A DNA stretch of 64,000 bases from Acanthornis magna (GCA_036785705.1 JAWUZG010000032.1:10124001-10188000); one strand, 5' to 3'; positions 48,746 to 62,905 are shown, counted from the first letter of the stretch. A program made the numbers and translations. Notes: generated by a model not told the origin, from the letters alone.

Positions 48746-51056
48746 AAGGAGTGATCTGTATTTTCATAAATTCTTTCTTTTCAATTTTTTACATTTGCCT
48801 CCATCCTTGATAGTCATTTCCCTCAAAAGCATAAAATTCTGCATATGCAAAAGCATATGACTGAGTCATGGATAAATCACATGTACTGTGTAGATCATAA
48901 TAAAACATTGGATGCCCAGGCTACTGAGTGCTTTTATCACCCTTCTGCAAACAGTTGCAAATTTTGTTCTTCCTCATTATATGACTGTCCCCTGCCAGAC
49001 CTGCAGTTATACCTGGAATTTCATGTGCCAGCTCTTTTGACACATGGACCAATACTGACTCATGCTTTCCTTCTGCTCTCCCATCTGCTGGTGTCCGTGT
49101 CTTGTGGTGTTCCCTGTATTTGGATAATCTGCTGTCAGGGGCTGTGCTTTTGTGACTGCACACCAAGAGCACCCAGCATCCAGGGCATCAACAGCTCTGG
49201 CTAAAATGGTATGATCAATAAGATTTGTCAGATTTTGACTTTCTTGGGGTTTTGGCTTCTGTTTGGAGAAGCTTTTGTTTCTCTTAGTAGCTCCTTCTGA
49301 AGCTGGAAGAAGTTTGTCCTGTGCGTTTGATGTCATCTCTTTTAGGAGAACAATGTGTGGAGTTGTGTTCTTTCTCCTTTAAAGCATTCATTGTTGCTGA
49401 GCTCCACAAACAGAGGAGGGAGATAACCTTTAATATCCAGAAGCTTCATGGTCTTTACCTGAGAAAGATTGTTCTGGATAAAAGAAAACACGCTTGTTCC
49501 AGGGGCAGTAAGAAAAAGTTAATGAATAATCTATTTTGAAGAAGTTTTTTTTCCGTGTTCTCTGAAACACACGTGTTCACTGCACAACAAATGAAGCTCA
49601 AACAAAATCTGAATGCTTTTGAAAGTGCAGAGTCAGCAAGGAGGTTTGTCCTGTAGTCATACAGAGTCACTACCCAGGAAGTTCCTGTAGTCATTCCTGC
49701 AAACCTGTACTTGAGAATATGCCAGTCTCTGCCAACTGAGACTGTTTTTTAGCTCTCTGATGCTGAATTCTGTGCAGCCAATATCACCTCTCTCAGTATA
49801 GAAAATCTGGTAAGTGGGAGTTAGGTGTAAGGACAAAATGTGTGTTTACTTAAAATTAGAAGATACATAGTGTTAAAAAGTTTTGTAATGTGTTAACCTA
49901 ACTGTACATCTCTTTATCAGATCTGTGTTTGAAACTCCTGTACCATACTAGTATGTCATTAATCAGTGAGATGAAAAACACTGGTTTAGAATTTAAAATA
50001 AGTTAAAGAGGGACATAAGTCAGTATTAATTATTCTTTGCTCATCTTTTTAAGTGTAACTGTCATTTACCTATGATGCAATTCAGTAGCATGCTGACATT
50101 GTATGTTACCTGTTTTTGCTGTTTTCCATTAAGTATTTGAAATATGTTGTTAGTGTTTGTTCCCAGTTGAAAGATGCCTCTACTTTTAGCATGGCAGGTT
50201 TAATTTTCATGTGGTTCACTTCAGCACCTAGTTGCAGTATCTGTTCAAGATAATTGGTTTTAATGTTTCCTTACAATCCTTTAGCACTTTACAGACCAGA
50301 ACATCATAGTTGTTCATCAGTACTGAAAAAAATCATGCCTATTAAGCATGGTGGCCTTGATTTTAAAAACTGTCGTTGAAATAAGATAGTTGTTAGATGA
50401 AACACCTGAGAGGATTTTCAAGGTTGTCACTGTTTGAAAACCTGTACCTTTTTTAAAGGAAGGCCTATTTGAATACCTTGATTCCTTAGTTACATTAAAA
50501 GAAAGAATCATAAATAAGCGTATCCATTTTTCACTTGTAATTCAAACAACAATAAAATCAAAATATTTACTAACACTGAAGTAACAAATTTGCTGTCATT
50601 TTATCTGCTAATTAGTATGCACTTACTGAGTCTGAAGTATAGCTGGGGAATTCTTCTTAAGTGATTGGATGCTCCTATTTTATGTCTCTTTTTACATTGA
50701 AAAAAATATCTTTTTCATAATCAAGTAAAGAGGCAAAAATTGATCTGCCTTTCTGTTTTGCTTTTGTATTTACAAAAGCATAGCCACCTAAGCCATGCAA
50801 GCAAACCTCGACTGTATGTACACTGGCATGTCAGCATCGCATGCATGCTGGCTCTGACTGTTGTCAATAATCCTGAATTTTAGAACTCTGGAGTTGTGAA
50901 GTGACTTACAGGAGTGAATAATAAAGAATCAGCTCAATCACACTGAACTCCAGCTGCTTCCCCGTTGACACTTTGGTCTCCTGTTCTTCATTGCGGTGTC
51001 CTATGCGGAGGATGGTGCTGTGTGTGAGATGTCTGTAGCTGTGGCATGCAGGGTCA
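48746..51056. other. Intronic block, no gene seen
   Basis: A small inverted repeat at 48842-48859 (CATATGC, four A, GCATATG) is the only structure noted. Open frames such as 48845-49204 (119 codons) show no domain. Confidence 0.5.
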
Positions 51057-51150
51057 TGGTCCAGTGGTGGACTTGGCAGTGCTGGCTTAATGGTTGGGCT
51101 TGATGGCCTCTTGGAGGTCTTTTCCAACCTGAATCATTCTATGATCCTAC
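51057..51150 (+). mobile_element. CR1 LINE, 3' terminal scrap (about 95 bp)
   Basis: The sequence GGTCTTTTCCAACCTGAATC with ATTCTATGAT next to it is the CR1 3' end, preceded by GGTTGGGCTTGATGGCCT. Extreme 5' truncation is usual for this element. The coding part is absent. Confidence 0.88.
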
Positions 51151-54100
51151 GAGGCCTTCCTTGCTTTGGAAGAAGCATAAGCAAAGTGCCTCTGGTGAGT
51201 TTCATGGTTGTGATGTTGTTCTGGGTGTGGGTCCAAAGCCTTGAAAAAATGGTGTGAAAAATTCAAAAGTCTGAAGGGCTTTGAGTTTCCTGCTGGTAAC
51301 AAATGATGGAACTGGTCAACAAGGGCCAGTTTCTGTGCACTGACTCATGTTTGGCAAGTGTTGGAAGCTGGTCTGCAGTGAAAATGTACTCTTTGTTTTA
51401 AATTGTTGTGCAGAGGCAACCAGTAAATAATGGTAAAAATTTTGACTTGTAAATAATGAATAAAAACCCCTATGGCCACCAGGTTATTTACAAATAAGTA
51501 ATGTAAGTATGTGTTAAAATATAGTAACTTAGTTCTTTAGTGAACCTCCTTGCCTTGCCCCCACTTTATTTCAACCCAATTAAAAAAGAAAACAAGCCCC
51601 CTAAAAAATTAAACCTACTGCCTTTGTTAGCAACAATAAAAATACATAATTGGATTGACATATCTTTTTCTGGATGCATATTTGAAAAAGCTTAGGAAAT
51701 CATGATTCTTTAGAGACTCTGTAAGATGATAGGCTAATGGCTATGATTTTAAGCCTGCTCAGAAGGGTAGTATTTCAGAACCCTCAGGAGAAAACGGGGA
51801 GTGTGAGCTTACTTTACGTGGTAATGAATAATATTGAATTTAAAATTATTGCTAAATAATATTTTTAAAACACTTTGATGTGTTCATTTGCAGAATCTGT
51901 TTCTACAGAACACTGAATTATATTAAAAGATTGTGAATTCTGTAATTCATTACCAGTGCAGTTAGTATTGATGGGTTATCTTACAGGTCACTGAACCAAA
52001 CCATGTAAATTACTTTCTTATTTCTAATCAGTCTAGAAAAAATTGACACAGTTTTCTGTAGATTTTTTTCCACTTTTTCTCCACACCTGCAATTGTGTTA
52101 AATTGAGCAAAAGTATTTAAACCTTAAGCATGTGTTACATGGCTTTCCTGCTTGCCATGCTGACCAAGCTTGATCTGATTTTGGTGAGACTTTGATCACA
52201 CACGGAAGGAGCCTCCCTCAAATTTCATACAGTATCTTAGTCTCTTAGCTTTCAGCCCTTACTTGAGAATGGTTCGAAACAGAGATTCTTGATTACAAAA
52301 GCGCACACTGCAGAACTGTGTGGAAAATTACTTGAAAAAAGTCACTTGACATTTGGTCAACAAATGCAAAAAAAACGCTAAACCATAGTATCAAATATCA
52401 TAGCTTTTTACTAAAACTAGTCTTCTTTAAGGAAATGTTTCAGAGTGATTATTTATGCCTAATTAATCTCATTAATTGGTAGTGATTTTGATAATACTTT
52501 CACATAATAATACTTTAAACCTAGATATCCTATTGTTACAGTGAATTCAATGATATTAAAACCAAAATACACATAGACGGTTATAATGCAATTTACATTG
52601 GCCATTTTTTAAGAAAGGGAAAAGTAATTTTTTAAGAAAGAAAAGTTAAAAGCACGTCAGGAGACTGATCAGATTAATGCACTCAGTTTTGATGTACTGT
52701 AGTTATCACAGAAATATTAATGACTTATCTCTAATGAAAGGAAATAAGGTTTTTACCTACCACTGTGTCTGAAATTATTAGGTTTCAGACACAGTGTGAC
52801 AGTTCTGAAGTAAGCTTTTATGCTATAATATAATTTGAAATTTAAAATTTAGTTTTACTCTACTCTTGCCATCTATTCCATAGGATGTGAAACTGAATAT
52901 CTTGACTGGTTGAGGTCAAATCATGGTCTTCTGACATTTTTTTCAAGTACACAAAATATTACCGAGGAAGAACTTGAACTTATAATTTAAATGACTTAAA
53001 TTTTGATGTGCAGACAGTATCACCCAGAGAATTCTGCCTGTATTCCAAATGCAGAATTTTATGGCTGCTATTAGCTTTTAGGATAACTGTTCTTTTAAAG
53101 TCAGTATTGGCATCTGTAGGTACAGAGTGCAGGGTGGCGTTTACAGGTGAAGGAGTGTCTGTGTAGTTCACAACCCTTTTGCAGTTTTCTACTGAAATAC
53201 TGAAAAAGTTACATTCTTTCCTGTTTCAAATGCATTTCTTCACTGAATATCTGCTTCACTGAGTGCCCTGAGAACTAGAAAAAGAGTGAAACATCTTCAA
53301 AATTTTCATTGCCATTTATAACCAAATTAAATTTTCACTGTATTTATAAACATTTTATTTTTGCTTTCCATGCACATTTACTTACAGGATTCTTAGAGCA
53401 GAGTGCATATTTAAAGAAATACCTACAAATGTTTGATGCAGACATTTAATGTGAATTTATCACAATTGTTTGCACTGCAGCCCTGCTTTACAGTTTTATA
53501 TATTCATTCAGTGAGGGAGCAGAAGTATATCATGCATTCTAATCATTCACATAACTCAAATTTAAGATAATTAGTATTTTGAAAGCTTTGTTTGAAGTGA
53601 AAATTACTTTCAGATCTTTCAATGTGAATAATTTCCAATAATAAAAGGTCTTAAAAGAGAGTTTTGATATTTTGGTAAGAGTTTGTAATGGGCAAAAATA
53701 GAGGGATACATTCAAGTCTGTATAGAGAGTTCTTCAGGTGTGTCAAATATAATCTTTGTTTTTCAGCATTACAAAGTACTAGCTCTTAAAACTCATCTTA
53801 TGATTCTTCAGTATTGATTTGAGTGCTCGGTTAATACTTTTTAGGTATGAGGACATTTTAAAAGTTTCTTTCTGTTATATGATGAAATCTACATAAATAA
53901 TAAATCTGCTGTTAAAGCAGTGGCAGAGTTCAGTTACTTCTGCAGCTGTAGGCTGGTATTATATCCAGTTTTAAACCACCCACATTTCCACAGCATCCAC
54001 CCAGTCATGCGTTAAGTGGCACGATTAACATCTGTCGTGTGTGCTTCATTGTCAGCCTTAAAAAGCTGGGTACGTAGGACAATAATTTATTTTAGTAGAG

Positions 54101-56825
54101 TTCATTTTAATTGTATTCCTGTATGCCTGAATTAGAAAGGGCAGACCTGAAGATGTGTCCTTGAAGCAGAAGGCAGTGATAGTGTATGTACCTAGTGAGT
54201 CTTACAGTCCTCTTCAGCTGATCTATGAGAAAGTTAGCTCCTGCCAAGTGGGGCTTTCCTTTTGAAGTGTAAGGTTCCTTGTGATCTCCAGAAAGCTCCA
54301 TGGGTGAAAATGGTGGCCAATGATCAATGGTGGTTGTTGTCCACCATTTCGAGCCATGGAGTTTTCTGGAGCTCCTGGACCTTTAAAGACCCCGGAGATG
54401 AGGTGTGGGTGAGAGGATGACACAGGTGATGACTGGGTAGCTGCTTCAATACATTCAATTTCCTGTCTAAACTTCAGCTCTGTACTTAAAAATATCTGAC
54501 GCTGGCATCTCTGAATTTCAGTTCCAAGTGGTGGGAAATTCACAAGATCAGTTGTTTTTTCTCAAATGTTGCCATCTTGGCCTGAACTCAAATGACAGCA
54601 GCTGTTCTCATGAGATTTCAATTTCAGCCAACTGAAAAAACAGTCTTTTCCTTTTCAGATCTAACCAGCTAGTGATGGTGGCAGTGACTTCTCTTCACAA
54701 TGTTAGCAATTCATACATCCCCTCCCTCACACCACATACATGTAAAGAATAAAATGGAGGTGGACTCCAGCATGCTATATATTTATAATTTCTGCTGAAT
54801 AGAGTTGTGTATTTTGTATGTGGAAAACATGGCCCAGTCCTCCAGTGTTCAGCATTTACATTTAGTGTGTGATATATTCACTAAGGATTTATGTGTAAAA
54901 ATCTGTAAAAGAAAAAACTTTCTTCTAGGGAAGCACTGACTGGGAATGACTTCCACCTTCAGTCACGTGTAACAGCATTGAAATACCAACTCCTCCTGAT
55001 TGATCTCTGCCAGTGTTCACTTGCCCTTCTTCCTCTCCAGCTTTCAGCAGCATATGGAGCATCAACAGACTCGTGGGCAGCATGGTTTGACCTGAAAAAA
55101 TCAGAAAGCAGTACTTATTTTAAAAATAGGGTGTGGAAGCTAAAGGCAACTTGTGCTTCTGTCTCACAGGAACAGAAGGAGTGGCTGAGGTCAAAGAGGA
55201 CTTTGTGTGTGTTGAGAGGATTAGGACCAGGTATGCAGGGAAGAAAATAGGGTTCTGCTTCCGTTCTCTTACACATGGGTGTGTTCATTGAGTGTGGCAT
55301 GGGACTGTGACCTCTACAGTCCCTGATGGAAGGTGAGAAAGGTGCTCTCCTTTCCCGGGGTGCCAGTTCTGTGTCCACACTGTCTTCAGCTTTCTAACTG
55401 ATGGGCTTTCCGTTCCTGGCTGCTCTGCTGGGGCATCTTGTTACCAGGCACCCTTTTCCTCACCACCATCCGGGGTGGGCACCCTGTGATGATGTCATGA
55501 ATATGTGTCTTCATTGCCCCAAGACAGAAAATTGTGGTTTGGAATAATGCAGATTTGGTTCAGTTTAGACTGTAGGAAAGGGGGAAACCATTGAGAATTT
55601 ACCATGCCTGTGAATAACCACTTGCATGAAAGTTTGGGTTTTTCTCAGTCTTTCTCCCATCTGAATTCATAGAACTCCTGATGGTCAGCCTGAGAGTCAT
55701 TTTGTTCAGGCTTTTTCTCATGTTGTTGAAAGGAAAGTCTAAAACTTTCTGTCTAAGAGCTTATTTAATCCAGGGATGTGGAATTCCCAGGCAGATAGAT
55801 GGGAGGTTAAATTCGTGATTGTGGGCTGAAAAACTGAGTGACACATTTGAAACTTGATCTTAGACGTGAAGTGTCAAAGGGAGAGTGTCTTTTCCAGGCT
55901 GGTGCAATGCTGTTCCTACTTAAGCCTTGTGGAGCTGAGAGGAGTTAGCTGATCGCTGTTACATCTGTAAAGATCAAGCTCTCTTGTCTGTGTACAGCAG
56001 CCCTCTGACTGTTCAGACACCATAAAAGAAGAAAATCTGGCCTCAGATATTCTTGATATGTTGTCTATACCACATCCAAATCCAAACATGTGCTAGTATG
56101 TGCTCACTTAGAAACCATCGATGGGATCCAACTTAACAAATCTAAGTGTGTGCCTGTAACTGAAATCTCCTTGCAAGTTTGTAGTCTGAAATTCTCTGTA
56201 GCTGTCATTGGAGAGGAATGGGTACTTTTTAGGGTAGATTCATCTCATCTTAAGGTCCATGTTTTTCTATGCTGACTACAAAAGTAACTTAGAGTAACTC
56301 AGCTAGTGATACCATTTTTTTGGTAGGTGTGTGAAGATAGGCAAGTTGAATCTCACTCCTTGTGTCAGTGAGACAATGTGGAGCTGCTTGCCAGTAGCTA
56401 TGTGTCAGAGCTAAATCCTCTTTCTCAGGATCAGGAAACTGGAAGCAGTTCCTGGATGCCTGTCCTGTGCATCAGAGAGTTACAGCACAGGGGGATATCT
56501 TGCTCCAAAATCTGTGTTAATGAACACTTAGAGAAAACATAAAAATAACCCTTAGGGGAACATTCACATTCGCAGTCAGGACTGCGGATACAGAGCTGGC
56601 AAAGACTGCCTGGAGTTGGATGTGGTGTTATAAAGAAAAGAAACATGAACTGTCAATAAATGCTCAAGGTAACCCATACCTCAAACTAACAGGTCTGGGA
56701 CTAGGAACTTACAAGATTCTCCAGTATCTTACTGGGTGACCTTGAAAATATTTTTTCTTCTTGCTGTAGCTCTTGCTCCCAGTAAGTGTAATGTGGGCAA
56801 GGCATTGATTTCTTGCAAAACTCCT
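51151..56825. other. Intronic AT-rich block, no gene seen
   Basis: Single-copy-looking AT-rich DNA. It contains a perfect 14-bp hairpin at 52761-52796 and a nearby duplicated TTTTTTAAGAAAG word (about 52607 and 52628). The minus-strand open frame 54223-54543 (106 codons) has balanced composition but no recognisable domain. Some of 53.3-53.9 kb could be conserved regulatory DNA, but that cannot be judged without alignment. Confidence 0.5.
52761..52796. repeat. Perfect hairpin, 14-bp arms with an 8-base loop
   Basis: CACTGTGTCTGAAA at 52761-52774 is the exact reverse complement of 52783-52796, with TTATTAGG between. No mismatch in 28 stem bases is unusual in intronic background. It is shorter than a pre-miRNA stem (about 22-30 bp), so a microRNA is unlikely unless flanks also pair. 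Confidence 0.85.
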
Positions 56826-57182
56826 TGTATTGGTTTGAGACAATTTACAGGGTGGAGCCTGCGAAACAAACTACCTCCCCTTTAGTTTTAATGACTACCC
56901 TTTCACCAGTAAGGAGGGGTGAATGTGAGATGTAAGTAAAAAAATAAAAGTTTAGTAAAAAATGAAACAACAGCAGGCATAATAACAGTAATAATCACTA
57001 GATACAAAGGTGCTGATTCCCATGGATTGCCTGGGGAACAAAGAGAAACAAGATATGGAAAGATATGGAATACAATACACATTTTTTGGGTTGCACAGGA
57101 CACCCTTTGTGAGGCCAAATGAGGAAATTCTGCTTTAAGTGCTGAAGGGTTTTCTCCAGGTACTAGAGAAGTATGGAATTCC
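56826..57182 (+). mobile_element. Probable LTR remnant, family uncertain
   Basis: The left edge TGTATTGGTTTGAGACAATT resembles the start of avian ERVL-type LTRs that begin TGTGTTGGTTTTG. It is followed by an A-rich stretch (AAAAAAATAAAAGTTTAG) and a GC-moderate right part ending near AGTATGGAATTCC. I found no target duplication or clear polyadenylation signal in place. It could equally be unique DNA with chance resemblance. Confidence 0.35.
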
Positions 57183-60100
57183 AAAAAAGTACTCTAGAAC
57201 TGCTGTTTAATTTTAGTCAATAGGTCTTAATATGAGATAGCATTAGAAATATAATGTGAATAGATCCAGCAACTTGAACAAAGACGAAGAAAAACGATAC
57301 AGGTAGAGTATACCAAATGTTGCTCTAATTGTGCTGGAAATTAGATGACTTAAAGTAGTAAAAAATAATTCATATTTTCAATATGCATAGGTCAGGAAAC
57401 AAGCTTTATCATAAACAGAAAATAGACTTGCTCATCTTTCGTATGAAAAGATTATTTTATAAAAGCAACAGATATCTTCATCCACATAAAACTAAATAAA
57501 ACATAGTGATAATGATACACAAGTGCTTTCTAATGAAGATTTTCCTATTAGTGATAAAATTAAAAAAAATGTTCTTTTGGAACTGAATCAGTGTTCATGC
57601 TTGGCTTCTTATTTGACAGTGACCAACAAACTTTCTTTGATTATGTGATTTGATGTGATCTTTCATTGTAGTGATTATGGTATGATTTCTTCCATTTGCC
57701 ATTATGAATTCTGCTTAAATCACAGAGCTCGAGCTTTTAATTTAAACAGATCTTCTTCTACCTTCAATGATATTTCACTTTTTAAAACCGGCACAAGAAC
57801 ATCATGCCTTCTGTGTTAGTGTCTCAAATGAATTCTCCATGTCTAGGTCATATAGAAATAGTGTTTTACCTTTTCTGTTGCTATTAACACAGTGTCACAG
57901 GGTGTAAGAATGACCTTTCCAAGTTTTTTTCAGTACTTGTTAGTACAGTTAAGTTACCTTGCCTAGAGGTAGAGGGATGGATGTTTACTGTGAGAATATT
58001 TCTAGAGCTTGGGAATAGAGGATGTGGGGGATTGCAGTCATTCCCAGCATGAACTGATGTAAAGCAGTGCTGGTGTTTTTTCATTGAGGGAGACCAGGAG
58101 CAGTCATATGATCCACAGTGATGTCTGGAGGCAGAAATGAATACAGTCAGTAGATGCTGAAGTAAACTGCTGCAATGTGGTCTGCAAAAAAGTGTGTTGT
58201 GTCTGCAGCCCTAGCCGATGTAAGTGAATTACCTAAGACAGATGTGAAAGGCAGGGCTCGTTTGTGTCCAGCTGACATGTGCAGTTATTAAAAATGGCCA
58301 TGGCAAGGACACCACTCATGTTCATCACAGTTGCCTTGGATGCAGTTACATTTTTGACTTTTGAAACATTCAGTTGTGAATGGTTTTCAGCAAATCAGAT
58401 GGAACATGCAGAAAAAAAAAAGTTCAATAGTCCAATAAGAAATTTTGTTAGCATGTTTTTCTCAAAGTGATCTTAATTTTATTGTCACATTGATTTTTAG
58501 TTCTCTTTAACAACAATGGAAAGAAACCAGTGGGTTTACTTGCAATACAATTATTCAAAATATTTGTGCCTAATTTATATATTAAAATATTTGAGATTGC
58601 ATTTACATTTTTAAAAATGTGCTGCCTTGCGTGTCCAACTACACGGGTACAGCAATTTAGCCTGTATCAGGCTAATGCTGATGTGAGTCCACACACACAA
58701 TATCTGCTATTCAAGTTTATATTTTTCCCTTCTACCTAGAAAAATGAAATCCAATACATGTAGTTGAAGTGGTTTAAAATATTACTCCTCAGTAGCTGTT
58801 CACTGCCCACAGAAGGTCACAGTCAGCCACTGAGCTGCCTTAGTGGGTTGGGTTTGCTGTCATCTACTTCTGTATGAAGTCAGCTGGGTTAGCTTGTGCC
58901 TTGGATGTTGGTGCATGTGGTTGCTCAGTCACTCATGGAGAACAACTGTAGGAACTTGCTCCTAATCTGTTATAGCTGTTTCCGAATTACTGCCAGCTCT
59001 GTAGGGCTCTGGTACAACACTGTGTGCAGAGCAAGGCTTTTTAAAAAGTCAAAAGTACCACAAGCCATCTTAACAGTGAGGAGTATTTTAGAACTATTTT
59101 TGCCCTAATTGCACATTGGGAAGAGAGACAGTTCCTTGCAAAAACAGGGCTTCCTAATAATGAATTTATAAGAATAAAACTTGTAAAGTGTATTTGACAG
59201 TATTTAGCAGCTGCAGAATTTCGTCATTTGTTCCATGATTTCATGCTGTCAAATCTGACAACATGAACTAGTGCCAATCTTTGCTTTGAAAGACAATTTC
59301 CTTTTTATAAAAATTCTAATTATTAAAGCTAAATTTGGATTTTATTAACAGAAAGTTGTTAGCCTTTTATATTTGTCAAATAGCTTTCAAAACCTAAGTT
59401 GGTTCTACCTTTGACAATTAGGCAAAATGATATTTACTGAAAACCATAAATTATATGTTTTTTCCACCTTCTGCTACTAATGGATGAAGTTGGTGTTGAT
59501 GGCAAGGAAGGTACTGGTATTTTTGATACACGTAAAACCTGGTTATCAATTTTGTAGAAGATTGGATTTATTAACCATTTTCAGACACGCTTAGTTGGGC
59601 ATACTTAGACATCATTTAGCTAAAGGCACTACTGAGCACCTACTGCATGTGGAGGAGGGAGTATTCAACCTGTGAAGTTAACTTGGATGTTGCCATCATT
59701 TGGGTCCTAAAGATATACAACCCTTTTGTCTTTAAAACGGCAGTGCTTTTAATATCCTTCTTGATTGAATTTTCAGGTACTATAGGCAAAAGTTTGAATT
59801 AATGCAGATTAGCAGCTGCTACTGTAGCGTATGCTCTTAATACAGGCTAGCTCAGCTCAGATGCTACTGGTCTTCTGAACTGCTCTGTGCTTTCTCCACA
59901 TTTTGTCACAACCCAGAAAGCACAGACCACTTATTCCACTGCTTACCTGAAAATAATGCATGTGACAGTTTATGGCTTGGGGGCAAGATACACTTTTATT
60001 AACTAGCAGCAAGCTAGTCTCCTGACCTCTTCCCCTGGAATACAGCAGACTTCTTCGGATGCAGAACTGATGTAAGTGTGCAATTGGCTGGTAATGAGGA

Positions 60101-60494
60101 ATTTGAGCCCTTTTCCCTCCTTCCCCCACATGAACTTAGTGTGGAGACCAATGAGAATTACAGAAAGTACATTGCCGACTGTGCAGGAAACTTTGGTGCT
60201 GGTGTTCTGGGGCTTCTTGATTATGTTTTCCTAAGTGTAAGCAATAGAAGTGGGACACTGAAGAAGTACTAGTGAAACATGAATTTTCCGCACTATATGA
60301 AGATACAGCCATGTTCAGCTTCTGAAACAATGTTGCTGAATGAACAGTTTTGAACTTACTGTATTGTACTGCTGTAGTTCTAGCCTGATTCTGTGAGAAA
60401 TAATGAAGCATATAAATTAAAAATAGAGAAAATTCTTAGCGCGGTGCAAAATACTGTAGAACACATACTTACAAGGCACCCCAGTGTGCACAGA
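57183..60494. other. Intronic AT-rich block, no gene seen
   Basis: No recognised repeat family or coding exon. Composition is strongly AT-rich in 57.2-57.8 kb and 59.1-59.5 kb. Short frames only. Confidence 0.55.
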
Positions 60495-61075
60495 CTCATA
60501 GAATGGTTAAGATTGGAAGGAACCTCTGGAGATTGTCTAGACCAACTCCCATGCTCAAGGAGGATCAGCTGAAGCAGATTGCTCAGGGCCATGTTCAGTC
60601 AGATTTAGAGTGTCTCCAAGCATGGAGACTCCACAAGCTCCATGGGAAACCTGTGTTCAATCAGCCTCTTGATTAAAAAAAGCAAGCTTTTTCTTTTGTT
60701 TAAAAGGAATTTCCTGTATTTCGGTTTGTGACATTCAGCCCTTGTCCATTCACTGGCTCCCACAGAGAAGAGCCTTGCTCAGTCTTCTTTGCACCCTTCC
60801 ACACATTAGTGAGATGCCCCAGCCCTCCATTCTCCAGGATGAACAGTCCCAGCTCTCTCAGCCTCGCTTGTATGACCCTCACTTGTCTTTGTGATCCTTT
60901 GCAGATCCCAGTCCAGTAGGTCCATGTCTCTCTTGTACTGGGAAGCCCAGAACTGGGCACTGTACTCCAGGTGTGGCCTCACCAGGGCTGAGTAGAGGGG
61001 CAGGCTCACCTCCCTTGACCTGCTGGCAGTGCCCCCACCTCATGCAGGTCAGGATGGTGTTGACCTTCTTTGTGA
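60495..61075 (-). mobile_element. CR1 LINE, 3' fragment, older subfamily
   Basis: The 3' end is at the left (TCATAGAATGGTTAAGATTGG). On the minus strand the LVRPHLEYSAQFWASQYKRD-type CR1 motif lies at about 60940-60985 and the RLRELGLFILEN-type motif near 60840. Frames are broken and the RT core is missing. It resembles 13296-13992 in subfamily. Confidence 0.9.
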
Positions 61076-61844
61076 GGCTTATATGGTCTAGTATTGTGTG
61101 GCAGGTTTCACTAGAGAGAAATAAAATTTTAGGAGAAGTGAACTAGCCTGAACTTAATTTTGAAATGGCAAAATATGGCCTCAGTGAAGTGAACAATGTG
61201 TGCTAGTAAACTATAGGAGAGAAACTGTCAATCTGGGAGTGAGACAACTGCCCGCAGAGGCTTCAGTGATCAATGAAAGAAACCTGAAGAGCCACCAGAG
61301 TCCAGTGTATTTCTTAGGAAATCTCCTGACGGGGGAATAAGCCTTGGGTTGGCACTGGGCAAGTGGCTAGGACATCTGGTAGGCTACAAAGCCACCAAAT
61401 AATACCCTGCAGCCTGCAGGAGGTCTCGGTGTAAGCTCCATTTTAATGTAATTATCTTCTTTTTAGAGTTGGATTTGGTTACATATCTAAAATACCCCTG
61501 CTGCTGGCTTTGCATAAAGCCAGTTGTAACGAATAGTTGGGGGTGAGTCTTTGTGTTTTCCCTCTCCCTTTCTTCCAGTTATTTAGTCATGAGAATATGA
61601 TGAGGAACTGTTTTGATTTTTTTCCCCTCACATGCTGGGTGATTAAGGACCTGAGTGCTGAAGACCCACTTTTCCCTTCCTTGAGCATCATTTTCTCTTC
61701 CACCCAATTTGCAATATGTTCTTTAGGCTCTGCTGGAGCTCATGAAACATTTATACCCATGGTTATATGGTACATTTTGTAGCACTTGCACCCTGGTATT
61801 ACCGTGTATGTGTAGCCACACAACATCCTAATGTTTAAACTGAG
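61076..61844. other. Intronic gap between two oppositely oriented CR1 copies
   Basis: About 770 bases with no recognised repeat or gene. The open frame 61537-61782 has no domain. Confidence 0.5.
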
Positions 61845-62905
61845 GGACATGGATTTGACTGATGGACCACTTGGTGAATAAGGAGTTGGCTGGATGGATG
61901 CACTCAAAGTAGTGTCTCAGTGTCTGAGTGGAGACCAGTGACAAGTGCTGTTCCTCAAGGACTGGTGTGCCTGAATAACATCTTTGTTAGCAGCATGGAC
62001 AGTGGGATCAAGTGCACCCTCAGCAAGTTTGCCTATGGTACCAAGCTGTGCAGTGGGTCAACACGCTGGAGGAAAAGGATGCCATCCAGAGGGATGTGGA
62101 CAGGCAGGCCTGTGTAAACTCATAAAGCTCTACAAGGCCAGATGCAAGGTTCTAGAGATGGGTCAGGGCAATCCCAAGTACAAATACAGGCTGGATGGTG
62201 ACTCGATTGAGAGCAGCCCTGAGGAGAAGGTCTTGGGGGGTGTTGGTGAATGAAAAGCTCAACATGACCCAGCAAAGTGTTCTTGCAGTCCAGAAAGCCA
62301 AACACATCCTGGGCTGCATTAAAAGAAGCACAGCCAGCAGGGCAAGGGAGTTATTCTCCCCTTGTGCTTCACTGTGGCGAGACCCCTCCTGGAGCACTGC
62401 ATCCAGCTCTGGGACCCCAGCGTAAGAATGACATGGACATTGTAGTGAGTCCAGGGAACGGTCATGAAGATGACCAGAGGGCTGGACCTCTCCCATGAAG
62501 ACAGGCTGAGAGAGTTTGAGTCATTCATCCTGGAAAAGCGAAGACTCTGGAAAGACCTTATAGCAGCCTTCCAGTACCTGAAGGAAGCCTACAAGAAAGC
62601 TGGAGAGGGACTTTTTTACAGGGCATTAGTGACAGGACAAGGGGGAATGGCTTTAAAATGAAAGAGGGTAGGTTTAGGTTAGATATTAGGAATAAATTTT
62701 TTATTGTGAGGGTGGTGAGGCACTGGCACAGGTTGCCCAGACAAGCTGTGGATGCCCCATTCCAGGAGGTATTTGAGGCCAGGTTGGATGGGGCCTTGAA
62801 TAACCTGGTCTTAATGGTAGGTGTTCCTGTCCTTGGCAGGGGTGTTGGAACTAGTGGTCTTTAGTGTCCCTTTGAAACCAAACCATTCTGATTCTATGAT
62901 ATCTG
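61845..62905 (+). mobile_element. CR1 LINE, 5'-truncated
   Basis: The copy starts upstream of RT block B (GGACATGGATTTGACTGATGG) and ends at CCATTCTGATTCTATGAT, about 62900. Block B is shortened (SAVPQGLVCLNN) and the catalytic box at 62021-62047 reads KFAYGTKL where active CR1 has FADDTKL, so both Asp residues are lost. The C-terminal domain is readable at 62464-62810 in two frames (VVRHWHRLPRQAVDAPFQEV). It is the same broad subfamily as 26497-27510 and 37988-39775 but in opposite orientation. Confidence 0.93.
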
